Source: Clostridia bacterium (GTDB taxonomy: Bacteria; Bacillota; Clostridia; Oscillospirales; CAG-272). From it: a stretch of DNA of 49,753 nt. The position numbers and the translations under genes were made by a program. The notes below the pieces were generated by a model. That model did no database searches. It was not told the DNA's origin and saw nothing but the letters and a program-made list of their open reading frames with translations. This document shows positions 8,059-16,571 of the stretch, one piece after another (within the stretch, counting starts at the first letter, position 1; each line of letters starts with the position of its first letter). The stretch covers positions 1 through 49,753 of the forward strand of contig JAFYPF010000032.1 of assembly GCA_017547655.1 (NCBI GenBank). The letters run 5' to 3'.

Positions 8059-9003
8059 TTAATTCCCCTGTCTTTTTGAAAAATATTCCCTAACCGAAAG
8101 AATATCCTTTTCGATTGCTTTTTTTAACTCTTCGACTCCGTCGAATTTTTGTTCGTCGCGCAGTTTTTTGTAAAAGCTTACCTTTACCGTTTTTTCGTAA
8201 AGACAACCTTCATAACCAATAATGTGTGTTTCGCAGTTTATGTCGCAAACGTCATTGTTGACGGTAGGTCTAAAGCCGATATTCGATACTCCCATAAAAG
8301 CTTTTCCGTCAATCAGACATTTACTTGCGTATATTCCGTTTTTGGGTTTGACCTTATCTGAGGGAATAGTTTGATTTATCGTAGGTATTCCGATAGTTCT
8401 GCCTAACTGTTTCCCGTATACAACGGGTAGGTTTATCGAATATGTTCTGCCTAACATCTCGTTGGCTTTTTCGATTTCGCCCTTCTCGATTGCATCGCGT
8501 ATGGATGTTGAGCTGATAATGCCCGTATCTGTTTTGACAGCCTCCGCAACAATAACAGTTCTTCCCGATTTTCTGAACAATTGGCTCAATATTTCGGGGG
8601 TTCCTGTTCGGTTTCTTCCGAACCTAAAGTTGAATCCGAATACCGCTAAACGGCAATCAAGCTTTTGGGTAAGGATTATTTCAACAAATTGTTCGGGCGT
8701 ATAGCCTCTGACCGTATCAAAATCTTCGTATATTGCATAGTCAAGACCGTTTTCGGCAAATATTTCGTTTTTTTCTTCATTAGAGGTCAAAAAGGTGTTC
8801 TTTTTGCCCGAAAGAGTATTCATAGGGTGTTCTTTAAATGTCCAAACTCCTATTTTTAAGCCGAGCTTTTTCCCTTCGGATACTGCTTTTTTTATAAGCT
8901 TGAGATGGCCGAGGTGTATTCCGTCAAAGTTTCCCAATATCAAACAAAGGGGAGCCGAGCACTTTTTGATTTCTATTCTGTTTTTCAAATCTATTATTTT
9001 CAA
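8059..9003 (-). CDS. ribF: Bifunctional riboflavin kinase / FAD synthetase
   Basis: Makes FMN from riboflavin and then FAD from FMN and ATP. The N-terminal adenylyltransferase domain shows GNFDGIHLGHLKLI (the nucleotidyl-transferase HxGH motif) and SSTSIRDAIEKGEIEKA; the C-terminal kinase domain shows GRTYSINLPVVYGKQLGRT followed by GIPTIN, a variant of the usual GxPTAN. The start is placed at TTG 9003 (protein begins KIIDLKNRIEIKK, 314 residues) because AAAAAGGGG lies 7 nt upstream; a longer frame from 9057 begins with 18 residues that do not resemble the family. Length then matches typical RibF. It is the gene upstream of the dacF-like gene on the same strand. Confidence 0.93.
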   Translation of the reverse strand: MKIIDLKNRIEIKKCSAPLCLILGNFDGIHLGHLKLIKKAVSEGKKLGLKIGVWTFKEHPMNTLSGKKNTFLTSNEEKNEIFAENGLDYAIYEDFDTVRGYTPEQFVEIILTQKLDCRLAVFGFNFRFGRNRTGTPEILSQLFRKSGRTVIVAEAVKTDTGIISSTSIRDAIEKGEIEKANEMLGRTYSINLPVVYGKQLGRTIGIPTINQTIPSDKVKPKNGIYASKCLIDGKAFMGVSNIGFRPTVNNDVCDINCETHIIGYEGCLYEKTVKVSFYKKLRDEQKFDGVEELKKAIEKDILSVREYFSKRQGN

Positions 9004-9129
9004 AATGTATCCCCTTTTTACGTCATAAAACCAATAACTCTGTCCCAAAACAACCAATGTAGTCGCAAAGGAACAGAGCGTAAAAAATGCGTAACAAAAA
9101 AACTCAAATATTTTTTAGCTTTTAAAAAA

Positions 9130-9387
9130 TTATTTGACTCCGAGAAAATTCTTTACAAGAATATTTAAAAGGTCGTCGCGGTCTATTTTGCGAATGAGAC
9201 TGCGGGCGTTCTTGTAATTTGTAATATAGGTCGGGTCTTCCGAAAGAATATAACCGACTATCTGATTGATGGGATCATAACCCTTTTCGATAAGTGCGGC
9301 ATACACGTTCAAAAGTACTTTTCTTGTGTCGTCGTCTTTGTCTCCGTTAAGCGAAAAGGTTAGTGTTTTATCTTTCTCATCGTACAT
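9130..9387 (-). CDS. ireB: IreB family regulatory phosphoprotein
   Basis: Small 85-residue protein of the former UPF0297 family. Core segments that identify it are [39 protein letters not shown] and the C-terminal [11 protein letters not shown]. In Enterococcus faecalis IreB is phosphorylated by the PASTA kinase IreK and dephosphorylated by IreP, and affects cephalosporin tolerance. The kinase (13369-15447) and phosphatase (12558-13352) homologues are in the same window on the other strand. ATG at 9387 follows GCAAGGAGC by about 10 nt. The N-terminal region is rich in Thr/Ser/Asp, as expected for the phospho-acceptor region. It appears to be transcribed from its own promoter at 9422-9450. Confidence 0.93.
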   Translation of the reverse strand: MYDEKDKTLTFSLNGDKDDDTRKVLLNVYAALIEKGYDPINQIVGYILSEDPTYITNYKNARSLIRKIDRDDLLNILVKNFLGVK

Positions 9388-9421
9388 TTTGTTTCAGCTC
9401 CTTGCGAGTTGCATTTTATTT

Positions 9422-9450
9422 ATTTTACACCTAATCCCAAATAATATCAA
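9422..9450 (-). promoter_or_regulatory. Promoter of ireB
   Basis: Minus-strand TTGATA (9445-9450), 17-bp spacer, TAAAAT (9422-9427), ending 35 nt before the ireB start codon. Confidence 0.6.
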
Positions 9451-9504
9451 TAGTTTATAACTTATTTTTTTGATTTCTTTAAGAAAATTTAAGAATTATT
9501 TAAA

Positions 9505-9540
9505 ATTCGCGGCATACGAAAGGCAAAAAACGTACGCCGC
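9505..9540 (-). terminator. Terminator after the S1-domain gene
   Basis: Minus strand GCGGCGTACG (9540-9531) pairs with CGTATGCCGC (9518-9509), one G-U pair, then GAATTTTAAA. It lies 17 nt after the stop at 9557 and upstream of the ireB promoter. Confidence 0.7.
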
Positions 9541-9556
9541 GCCGTTGCATGAGTAT

Positions 9557-10498
9557 TCAAAAATAAGTTTCGATTTGCTTGTTGCATTCGTCGGGGGAGT
9601 ATTTCCAAGACTCTATGTGTTGTACGTTGGCTTTGGGAAACGGGCTGTTGGTATCGGTTTTCTTTTCGCCCTTGTAGCTGTCGATAAGCACGAGTTTTAT
9701 TTTCATTCTCTCGGGTATAATATTTTTTATGTACACTGCGGCTGTTTGACCGACGGTTATGCCTTCTCGGTATTCCGCAAGACCGGCAAGGTTGGGGGTG
9801 AGCTCAACGAATATTCCGTAATCTTCAATGGAACGAACGATACCCGCAACGGTTTGACCGACAGAAAAAAGATTTGCATTTTCTTCCCACGTTCCAAGCA
9901 ACTCTTTGTGTGTTACATATATTCTGCCGGATTCAAAATCAATGTTTTTTATTACCGTATTGATGTATTGCCCTATGGTAAATCTGTCTGACGGGTGGCT
10001 GATTCTTGAAACCGATATGCAGTCGATAGATAAGAGTGAGATTATTCCGCAGCCTATATCGACGAAGGCGCCAAAATGCTCGAGGTGAGTTATTTTTGAT
10101 GGGATAACATCACCGGGTGAAAGGTGAGATAAGTAACATTCATAACATTCTCTTTGAGCCTCGCGCCTTGAAAGAATGCATAACGGAGTGCCGTTTTCGC
10201 TGTATCGTATTTCTTTGATCTTGAAGCATACGGCTTTGCCTACTCTTGTTATGACAGCGATGTCTTTTACACCGTTGCCGCTAATTTCCCAGACAACCTC
10301 TTCTCTTGGAATAATGCCTCGAATGCCGTTACCGAGTTCGATGTACAGGGACATAGCGTTGTTGCAAAGGATAGCCATTCCTTCGAGAATAGCGCCCTCT
10401 TGTTTAGCTCTTTCGAGCCCCGCCAAAGAAGAAAGATATTCTTTGTTTTCAGCTCTTTCGAGCTTCATTCCCTCGGGGTAATACATACGTTTTTCCAT
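9557..10498 (-). CDS. S1 RNA-binding domain protein
   Basis: Protein of 313 residues with at least two S1 OB-fold repeats. The first is at about 135-205 (LSPGDVIPSKITHLEHFGAF through the next strand, ending with RIYVTHKELLG), the second at about 215-280 (FSVGQTVAGIVRSIEDYGIF then VELTPNLAGLAEY). The N-terminal 120 residues contain another OB-like segment (EGAILEGMAILCNNAMSLYI ... RGIIPREE). This arrangement resembles clostridial S1-like proteins with fewer repeats than E. coli ribosomal protein S1; an RNA-binding or translation-linked role is inferred. ATG 10498 is chosen; an in-frame TTG at 10537 would add 13 residues. The last 45 residues, after the second S1 repeat, have no recognisable fold. 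Confidence 0.8.
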   Translation of the reverse strand: MEKRMYYPEGMKLERAENKEYLSSLAGLERAKQEGAILEGMAILCNNAMSLYIELGNGIRGIIPREEVVWEISGNGVKDIAVITRVGKAVCFKIKEIRYSENGTPLCILSRREAQRECYECYLSHLSPGDVIPSKITHLEHFGAFVDIGCGIISLLSIDCISVSRISHPSDRFTIGQYINTVIKNIDFESGRIYVTHKELLGTWEENANLFSVGQTVAGIVRSIEDYGIFVELTPNLAGLAEYREGITVGQTAAVYIKNIIPERMKIKLVLIDSYKGEKKTDTNSPFPKANVQHIESWKYSPDECNKQIETYF

Positions 10499-10797
10499 AT
10501 AAAATTTTCCTGCCTTTCGTCCTCTTTTTTGATGCAAGTCTTATTTTGTACAAGTGTATTTACGAGGGCAGAAAAATAGAACAAAACAATAAGATTTTGT
10601 GCAGTTTGAAAATGCATTAAAACGTAGTACATAAACATTCCCACACCTCTATGCATTTACTAAAAGTCCGCACAAATAAAACATTATCCCTGTGCTGACT
10701 TTTTGTAAGTGCGCAGGGGCAAGGTGTTTTTTGTTCAAATTTATCGCAATGTGTAGAAAATTTATGAAATCTATAATATTTATATAATATTATTGCC
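10499..10797. other. Intergenic region with an unexplained hairpin
   Basis: This is the divergent spacer between the S1-domain gene and the YfbR-like gene. A stem CCCTGTGC (10688-10695) / GCGCAGGG (10711-10718), extended by ACT/AGT inside, is followed on the plus strand by GCAAGGTGTTTTTTG, so it could terminate a short plus-strand RNA. No gene precedes it. A 63-codon hydrophobic minus frame at 10465-10656 overlaps the S1 gene start and is not called. Confidence 0.4.
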
Positions 10798-10826
10798 TTG
10801 ACACTTGTGTGTTAAAGTGCTATAAT
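10798..10826 (+). promoter_or_regulatory. Sigma-A promoter of the yfbR-rlmN-prpC-prkC operon
   Basis: TTGACA (10798-10803), 17-bp spacer, TATAAT (10821-10826). It lies 42 nt upstream of the GTG start at 10869. Confidence 0.85.
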
Positions 10827-10868
10827 AATATGAATTATTGTATTTTCGGGTAGAATGGAGTGGATTCG

Positions 10869-11462
10869 GTGGCAGATAACAAGAAAAACAACAGCTTTTT
10901 TGCTGTCTTTTTCAGACAAAAGTATATTAACCGTTGGGGACTTATGAGAAACGTTACAAATGAAAATTTGTCCACTCATGCAGCAGAGGTTTCGTGCATC
11001 GCTCACGCGCTTGCGGTTATCGGCAATACCTATTTCGGCAAAAACTATAATGCAGATAGGGTTGCAACGTTAGCTCTTTATCACGATATGCCTGAAGTTT
11101 TTACCGGTGACCTTCCCACGCCCGTAAAATATGCAAACGATGCATTACGTCAATGTTACGCTCAACTTGAGCAAAAGGCGGTAGAACAGCTTACCGACAG
11201 ACTCCCCGAAAAGTTACAGGGGGAATACAAGGCTTTGCTTGAAATAACCCCCGAAGACGAACAACTGAAAAAGTTGGTTAAGGGAGCAGATAAGCTTTGC
11301 GCTTTGTTAAAATGCATTGAGGAAGAAAAGTCGGGGAACAGTGATTTTTCAAGTGCCCGAGTTTCTACCCAACGATCGCTAAAGGCTATGAGTTTTGAAG
11401 AGCTTGATTATTTTATTCAACATTTTCTTCCCGCATTTGAGGGAACGCTTGACGAGATATGA
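10869..11462 (+). CDS. HD-domain 5'-deoxynucleotidase, YfbR family
   Basis: Metal-dependent nucleotidase of 197 residues, expected to remove phosphate from deoxyribonucleoside 5'-monophosphates. Identifying features are the early arginine in FFRQKYINRWGLMRN, the segment NLSTHAAEVSCIAHALAV with a metal-ligand His, the HD motif in LYHDMPEVFTGDLPTPVKY, and the later metal Asp in GADKLCALLKC. These match E. coli YfbR closely. GTG at 10869 is used because GGAG lies 8 nt upstream; the GTG at 10860 has no ribosome site. The stop overlaps the rlmN start by 4 nt (ATGA), which indicates translational coupling. Confidence 0.88.
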   Translation: MADNKKNNSFFAVFFRQKYINRWGLMRNVTNENLSTHAAEVSCIAHALAVIGNTYFGKNYNADRVATLALYHDMPEVFTGDLPTPVKYANDALRQCYAQLEQKAVEQLTDRLPEKLQGEYKALLEITPEDEQLKKLVKGADKLCALLKCIEEEKSGNSDFSSARVSTQRSLKAMSFEELDYFIQHFLPAFEGTLDEI

Positions 11463-12496
11463 CAGATAATAAGATTGATATATTGAGTCTTTTTCCCGAG
11501 GAATTGGGAAAGGTTTTGGAAAATGAACCGAAATATCGAGTAAAACAGCTTTTCGATTGGCTTCACAAGGGTGCAACCTTTGATGAAATGACGAACTTAC
11601 CTAAAAAAATGCGCGAGGAGTTGCAAGAAAAAACGTATGTAGCGCTTCCTCAAATATTAAAAAAATACGTATCAAAAGTAGACGGAACGGTTAAGTATCT
11701 TTTTAGGCTATTTGACGGACAATGCATTGAAAGTGTTGTCATGAAATACAAACACGGGAATACAATATGTATATCAAGCCAAGCGGGGTGTAAGATGGGG
11801 TGCAAATTTTGCGCATCAACTCAAAATGGTTGGGTGAGAAATCTTACTTCTTCGGAAATGTTGGGGCAGGTGCTTGTGGCGCAAAAGGATACGGGACTTC
11901 GCATATCCAATATCGTTCTTATGGGAATAGGCGAACCGCTTGATAACTATGACAACGTTATGAGATTTCTCCGTCTTGTCAATCTTGACGACGGGGTGAA
12001 TATAGGACTTCGGCATATATCATTGTCTACTTGCGGTGTTGTTGACAAAATATACGCATTGGCTGAAGAGAGTTTACCAGTTACTCTATCGATTTCCTTG
12101 CATCATTCAAATGACAAAGACCGTTCAGCACTTATGCCTATAAACAAAAAGTGGAATATAGATGAGCTTTTGACTGCGTGTAAAGTCTTTTTTGAAAAGA
12201 CAGGCAGACGAATATCATTTGAATATGCGGTTATAGCGGGTGTGAACGATAACGATGAGCAGGCAAATGCATTGGCAGACTTGCTTTTGAAAAAGCTTCC
12301 GGGAATACCTTTTCACGTAAATCTTATACCTGTTAATCCGGTTGAGGGCACGGGATTTACGAGTGGTATAAAAAACGTTATGCAGTTTCAGGCGGCGCTT
12401 GAAAAACGCAGAGTTAATGCTACGATAAGAAGAAAGCTTGGCTCGGACATTGACGCATCTTGCGGACAGTTGCGTAGGCAAGAAATGAATTTATAA
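11459..12496 (+). CDS. rlmN: 23S rRNA (adenine2503-C2)-methyltransferase / tRNA methyltransferase
   Basis: Radical-SAM enzyme, 345 residues, that methylates C2 of A2503 in 23S rRNA and A37 of some tRNAs. The iron-sulfur ligands are in CKMGCKFC. The methyl-carrying cysteine pair expected in the family is seen as the Cys in QCIESVVMK and the C-terminal Cys in DASCGQLRRQ. Other family segments are LVLMGIGEPLDNYDNV-like (here IVLMGIGEPLDNYDNVM), HISLSTCGVV and LIPVNPVEG. Length is normal. It sits between the YfbR-like gene and prpC; rlmN-prpC-prkC is a common Bacillota gene order. Confidence 0.96.
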   Translation: MTDNKIDILSLFPEELGKVLENEPKYRVKQLFDWLHKGATFDEMTNLPKKMREELQEKTYVALPQILKKYVSKVDGTVKYLFRLFDGQCIESVVMKYKHGNTICISSQAGCKMGCKFCASTQNGWVRNLTSSEMLGQVLVAQKDTGLRISNIVLMGIGEPLDNYDNVMRFLRLVNLDDGVNIGLRHISLSTCGVVDKIYALAEESLPVTLSISLHHSNDKDRSALMPINKKWNIDELLTACKVFFEKTGRRISFEYAVIAGVNDNDEQANALADLLLKKLPGIPFHVNLIPVNPVEGTGFTSGIKNVMQFQAALEKRRVNATIRRKLGSDIDASCGQLRRQEMNL

Positions 12497-12557
12497 CATA
12501 TATTTACATATAAAACAAAGAAATTTAGGTTATCTTATTACTATTTGGAGGTAGTAT

Positions 12558-13352
12558 ATGCAGTTTTTCGGAAAAAGCGATATGGGCAAAAGGCGCCGTG
12601 AAAACCAAGACAGCTTTATAACCGAACAGCTATATGACAATGCCGTTTTGTGTCTTGTGTGTGACGGAATGGGCGGAGCAAACGGCGGAAGTATTGCCAG
12701 CGCATTGGCGTGTCGTGAATTTACCAAGCACATAAAGAAGAAGCTATCCGATATGAAACAAGAAGAACAAGTTCGTTTTGATGATATGAATCTCGAAGCA
12801 GAAAAGCTTTTGAAAAGAGCGACGATGTTGACAAATACAGCGGTATTCAAAAAGGCTTTGAAGGAAAAAGAGCTTGAGGGCATGGGAACGACTCTTGTTT
12901 CTGCGCTTATAATTAACGATAAGCTTTATATTACAAACGTTGGGGATTCAAGACTCTATCTTGTGAACAAGAATGAGATGACTCGTATGACAAGAGATCA
13001 TTCGTACGTGCAGACTTTGATCGATTTAGGTCAAATTACTCCTGAAGAGGCGGAAAAGAATCCGCATAAGAATATTATCACAAAGGCGATAGGTACTCAA
13101 AAAAAGGTTGATCCCGATTTGTTCTTCAAGGATTTATCCGATGGTGCGGTTGAGTATATTTTGATATGCTCTGACGGACTTACAAACTTTGTTGAAGAAA
13201 AAGAAATACACAAGATAATCAATGAAAGTGAAAATCTTGAAAAAACTTGTGACATACTTATAAGCAGAGCAAACGAAAACGGCGGAGGGGATAACATTAC
13301 TGCCGTACTGATAAAGCTTGATACGTTGTCTTCGGACAATGAGACCGAATGA
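12558..13352 (+). CDS. prpC: PP2C-type serine/threonine protein phosphatase (PrpC/Stp)
   Basis: Mn/Mg-dependent phosphatase, 264 residues, that reverses phosphorylation by PrkC. PP2C signatures are the N-terminal RRRENQDSF, the metal-ligand motif VCDGMGGANGG, MGTTLVSALI, NVGDSRLYLV, TRDHSYVQTLIDLGQI and the C-terminal LICSDGLTNFV and GGGDNITAVLI. The cytosolic catalytic domain makes up the whole protein. ATG 12558 follows GGAGGTAGTAT. The gap to prkC is only 16 nt, so kinase and phosphatase are made together. Confidence 0.95.
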   Translation: MQFFGKSDMGKRRRENQDSFITEQLYDNAVLCLVCDGMGGANGGSIASALACREFTKHIKKKLSDMKQEEQVRFDDMNLEAEKLLKRATMLTNTAVFKKALKEKELEGMGTTLVSALIINDKLYITNVGDSRLYLVNKNEMTRMTRDHSYVQTLIDLGQITPEEAEKNPHKNIITKAIGTQKKVDPDLFFKDLSDGAVEYILICSDGLTNFVEEKEIHKIINESENLEKTCDILISRANENGGGDNITAVLIKLDTLSSDNETE

Positions 13353-13368
13353 AAAGGGGTGAGATTTA

Positions 13369-15447
13369 ATGGAATTTGAAAAGTATATCGGAAGAGTCCT
13401 TGACAACAGATATAAAATAGTAAAGGTTATCGGCAAGGGCGGTATGGCTATAGTATTCGAAGCATTAGACCTCGCTATGAAGCGCGTTGTTGCTTTGAAG
13501 ATATTGAAAGACGACGTTGCGAAGGATCCACAGTCGGTTAAAAGATTTGTAAATGAATCAAAGGCTATATCAATGCTCTCGCATCAAAATATTGTTTCAA
13601 TATATGATATTTCCATAAAGGGCGATTTGAAGTATATAGTTATGGAACGCGTTGAGGGCATTACGCTTAAGAACTATATAACCCGTAAAGGTGCTCTTAC
13701 TTCAAGAGAGGCGCTTGTTTATACACAGCAAATTTTGAAGGCGTTGGAGCACGCTCATTCAAAGGGGATTATTCACAGAGACATTAAACCTCAAAATATT
13801 ATGCTTCTAAAAAACGGTGTTATAAAGGTTACCGATTTTGGTATTGCAAAGCTTCCGAACGCCGAAACCGTAACGGTGGCGGACAAGGCGATAGGTACGG
13901 TATATTATATAAGCCCCGAGCAGGCAAGCGGAAAGACAATTGATCCGAGAAGTGACCTTTATTCTCTGGGGATTGTAATGTATGAAATGCTGACGGGCGA
14001 TCTTCCTTTCAGAGCCGATACCCCCGTTTCCGTTGCGTTAAAGCAAATAAATGAGCAGCCTAATCCGCCAAGAGAAAAAGTACCGAAGCTCGCTGTTGGT
14101 GTTGAGCAGATTATTCTTACGGCTATGGAAAAAAATCCGGACAAGCGTTTCCAGAGCGCTACTGCTATGCGTAAGCACGTTGAACAGATGTTGGCTAATC
14201 CGGCGTACGTTTTCAGTAGCAAAAAGATGGCTGCGGTATCTGCTCCTACGGGTGTAAGAGGTGTTCTTTCAAAATTGAAGAGTGATAAGCCGAAGCCCAA
14301 AAGACAAAGCGGCTCTATGCTTCCTGTAATAGCAGGTATTTGTCTTGCGTTTGTTATAATTATTTCGATTTTGTTTGTAAATATTATTGTGGACCTATTT
14401 AAAGATGATCCCACAACCCGAAAAGAAATAGTTGTTCCCGACCTTATCAATGTTGTGTACTCCGAAGAGCTTAAAGCGGAGCTTGAAGCGCAGGGATATA
14501 ACGTTATAATTGACTATGCGGATAACCCGAACGCTGAACCGTATACTATTCTTAAACAGAAGCCTTTAAAGGACTCGAAGAGGGTTATTATCGAAGGCGG
14601 AAAGAAGTGTGATTTGACACTTACTGTATGCCGCGATGAAAATGCGATGACTTATGCATTGTCGAACTATACTATGATGGATTACAGAACAGTTGAGATA
14701 AAGCTTGAAAAAATAGGAATGAAATCGACTGTTAAGTTCGAAAAAGATGAGATTATACCCGAGGGAATGGTTATAAGAACCGATCCGCCGGAAGGGGCTA
14801 TAGTATCAAAAGATACTTTGATTACCCTTTATGTAAGTGACGGTCCTGATGTGAAGATGGTAGAAATGCCCAAGCTTGTCGGCAAGACGCTTGAACAGGC
14901 AAAGCAGATTTTGGCAAATTATCAGCTTAATGACGGTAATATTACTTACCAGGAATCCGACAGACCTAAAGGAGAGATATTACAACAGAGTGTTGAAGAG
15001 GGAACGCAGGTTTCTTCTGGTTCTGATATACACCTTGTTGTAAGCCAAGGCGCTGCTCAAACAGTTGGACCGACTACGGTTAAGCTTTCCAATTTTGCCG
15101 GTCAGCACATTGATGACGTGAGAGATATGCTTGAGGAGCTTAAGCTTCGTTATACGATAATTCCCGAGTATAACGATAGCCGTGCAAACGGATATGTAAT
15201 AAAGACATACCCCGCTGCTGGGGCTGATGTTACTCCGAGTTCAAGTGATTCCGAGGGAACGATGATATATATTTATGTGAGCCAGGGTTCAAAGCCTGTT
15301 GAGTCAGAGCCACCTATGACGCAATCACCTGCGACGGAGCCGCCTGCAACAGAGCCACCCGCAACAGAGTCGCCTGCAACGGAGCCGCCTGCGACAGAAC
15401 CACCTGCAACGCAACCCCCGTCGACAGAGGCGACACCTAATAATTGA
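13369..15447 (+). CDS. prkC: PASTA-domain serine/threonine protein kinase (PrkC/IreK/Stk)
   Basis: Membrane receptor kinase, 692 residues, that senses peptidoglycan fragments or lipid II outside and phosphorylates proteins inside. Kinase domain about 10-270: glycine loop GKGGMAIVFEA, catalytic Lys in ALKIL, IIHRDIKPQN, DFG in VTDFGIAKL, and GTVYYISPEQ. A juxtamembrane basic stretch (KSDKPKPKRQ) precedes one transmembrane helix at about 322-347. Four PASTA-like units follow, at about 354-425, 426-492, 493-560 and 561-640; the third, with MPKLVGKTLEQAKQIL, is the clearest. The last 50 residues are a Pro/Ala/Thr/Glu repeat (PPATE units), presumably a wall-spanning or disordered spacer. IreB, a likely substrate, is at 9130-9387. 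Confidence 0.95.
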   Translation: MEFEKYIGRVLDNRYKIVKVIGKGGMAIVFEALDLAMKRVVALKILKDDVAKDPQSVKRFVNESKAISMLSHQNIVSIYDISIKGDLKYIVMERVEGITLKNYITRKGALTSREALVYTQQILKALEHAHSKGIIHRDIKPQNIMLLKNGVIKVTDFGIAKLPNAETVTVADKAIGTVYYISPEQASGKTIDPRSDLYSLGIVMYEMLTGDLPFRADTPVSVALKQINEQPNPPREKVPKLAVGVEQIILTAMEKNPDKRFQSATAMRKHVEQMLANPAYVFSSKKMAAVSAPTGVRGVLSKLKSDKPKPKRQSGSMLPVIAGICLAFVIIISILFVNIIVDLFKDDPTTRKEIVVPDLINVVYSEELKAELEAQGYNVIIDYADNPNAEPYTILKQKPLKDSKRVIIEGGKKCDLTLTVCRDENAMTYALSNYTMMDYRTVEIKLEKIGMKSTVKFEKDEIIPEGMVIRTDPPEGAIVSKDTLITLYVSDGPDVKMVEMPKLVGKTLEQAKQILANYQLNDGNITYQESDRPKGEILQQSVEEGTQVSSGSDIHLVVSQGAAQTVGPTTVKLSNFAGQHIDDVRDMLEELKLRYTIIPEYNDSRANGYVIKTYPAAGADVTPSSSDSEGTMIYIYVSQGSKPVESEPPMTQSPATEPPATEPPATESPATEPPATEPPATQPPSTEATPNN
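15328..15420 (+). repeat. 15-bp tandem repeat coding the PPATE tail of PrkC
   Basis: About six in-frame copies of a 15-nt unit of the form CCTGCAACAGAGCCA encode (P-A-T-E/Q-P/S) pentapeptides near the kinase C terminus. Copies differ mainly at third positions, so amino-acid sequence is kept better than DNA sequence. Confidence 0.9.
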
Positions 15448-15460
15448 TGTTACTTATAAA

Positions 15461-15497
15461 ACAAGCCCATTCCTTGTTTGAATGGGCTTGTTTTTTT
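15461..15497 (+). terminator. Terminator after prkC
   Basis: ACAAGCCCATTC and GAATGGGCTTGT form a perfect 12-bp stem followed by TTTTTT, 13 nt after the prkC stop. Confidence 0.92.
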
Positions 15498-15507
15498 GCG
15501 TATAAGA

Positions 15508-15532
15508 AAGGCAGAGGGTTAAACCTCTGCCA
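15508..15532 (-). terminator. Terminator after the pantothenate kinase gene
   Basis: Minus strand GGCAGAGG / CCTCTGCC stem with loop TTTAAC, followed by TTTCTTAT. It faces the prkC terminator, so the two convergent operons each have their own. Confidence 0.8.
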
Positions 15533-15539
15533 ATATATT

Positions 15540-16367
15540 TTATTTTGCGGAAAGAGCTGCGCCGATAACGGTGCTGAACTGGGCGTTTTCGGGAATAAGG
15601 AAATTAACGTTAAACATAGAGTTAAGGGCTTTAAATATTCCCTTGCTCTGAGGAACTCTCGTAAGATTTCCCGTAAGAACAATATCTTTTACGTTATGAT
15701 TTCTTGCGGCAAACAGGGCAATCATACCCGCTACCTCGAATACCATATTGATTATGCCGAGCGCCATATCCTCGCGAGTCGCCATATCGCTTATTTTACC
15801 AAAGTTAGCTGCGGTCATATAATCCGGCAAACCGCCAAAATCAGACTTGTTTGAAATATCCTTTATGCGAAGGTCAACGTTGTTTAGGTTTCCGTTTTTA
15901 GCAAGATCAACTATATGTTCAATATCGTCCATATTGAGAAGTTGTTTGCTGAGTCCCATTAAAGTACCGCCACCGACACCTGTGCCGCCGAGATACGTTA
16001 TTTCTCCGCCTTTTTTTGCGTGAACAAGAGCTGTACCCGTTCCAAGGCTGACAACTATCGCTTCCTCAAGTCCGGATAAATAAAGTCCTCCAAGTCCCAC
16101 ACATTCAAATTCGGGTACGCTTTCGCATTTCAAGCCGTAAAGCGGTTTGGTTATAAAAGTAGAGCCTACACCGGTCATCATAACTCGGCTGATATCGCTC
16201 AAATCAATAGAGTTTTCCGATGTAAACTTTCCAAATGCTCCGTATATTGACGTAACTTGGTCTGTTGCTCTGACAAATAAAGGATTTACGATGTTGTGGT
16301 TTTCATCAAAGCCTACAATTTTGGTGGTGCTTCCGCCCACGTCTATTCCTATTACATATTTTGCCAT
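15540..16367 (-). CDS. coaW: Type II pantothenate kinase
   Basis: ASKHA-fold kinase, 275 residues, that phosphorylates pantothenate as the first step of coenzyme A synthesis. Seen are the phosphate-1 motif GIDVGGSTTKIVGFDE, an acidic segment VPEFECVGLGG, the GTGTA turn in VSLGTGTALVHAKKGG, GGTGVGGGTLMGLS and the adenosine motif DIVLTGNLTRVP. These fit type II PanK as in Staphylococcus aureus rather than types I or III. The start is ATG 16367 (MAKYVIGIDVGG) with AAGGCGG about 8 nt upstream, not the longer frame from 16430. It is transcribed alone from the promoter at 16402-16430. Confidence 0.9.
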   Translation of the reverse strand: MAKYVIGIDVGGSTTKIVGFDENHNIVNPLFVRATDQVTSIYGAFGKFTSENSIDLSDISRVMMTGVGSTFITKPLYGLKCESVPEFECVGLGGLYLSGLEEAIVVSLGTGTALVHAKKGGEITYLGGTGVGGGTLMGLSKQLLNMDDIEHIVDLAKNGNLNNVDLRIKDISNKSDFGGLPDYMTAANFGKISDMATREDMALGIINMVFEVAGMIALFAARNHNVKDIVLTGNLTRVPQSKGIFKALNSMFNVNFLIPENAQFSTVIGAALSAK

Positions 16368-16401
16368 AGAAAAACCGCCTTTTTTCATTAGTACCATAGT
16401 T

Positions 16402-16430
16402 ATGATAACACTATTTTTAGGAAAATTCAA
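16402..16430 (-). promoter_or_regulatory. Promoter of the pantothenate kinase gene
   Basis: Minus-strand TTGAAT (16425-16430), 17-bp spacer, TATCAT (16402-16407), 35 nt before the start codon. Confidence 0.65.
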
Positions 16431-16571
16431 GTCTCTTTGCCAAATAAAACGACATATATACTATAAATTAAGAAAAAATGTAGAAAAAATGAAAATATCG
16501 GTTGCAAAAGTTGAAAAAATATGTTAGTATTATAGAAGTATACGAAGTTTTCGAAAAAGAGGTGGTTTGCC

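Noticed and set aside
10465-10656. Hydrophobic 63-codon minus frame upstream of the S1-domain gene
   Set aside because: Overlaps the start of the S1 gene in another frame, no homology recognised, weak ribosome site.
15328-15420. CRISPR-like short repeats
   Set aside because: The 15-nt repeats are contiguous, in frame and code the PPATE tail of the kinase; no spacers or cas genes exist in the window.
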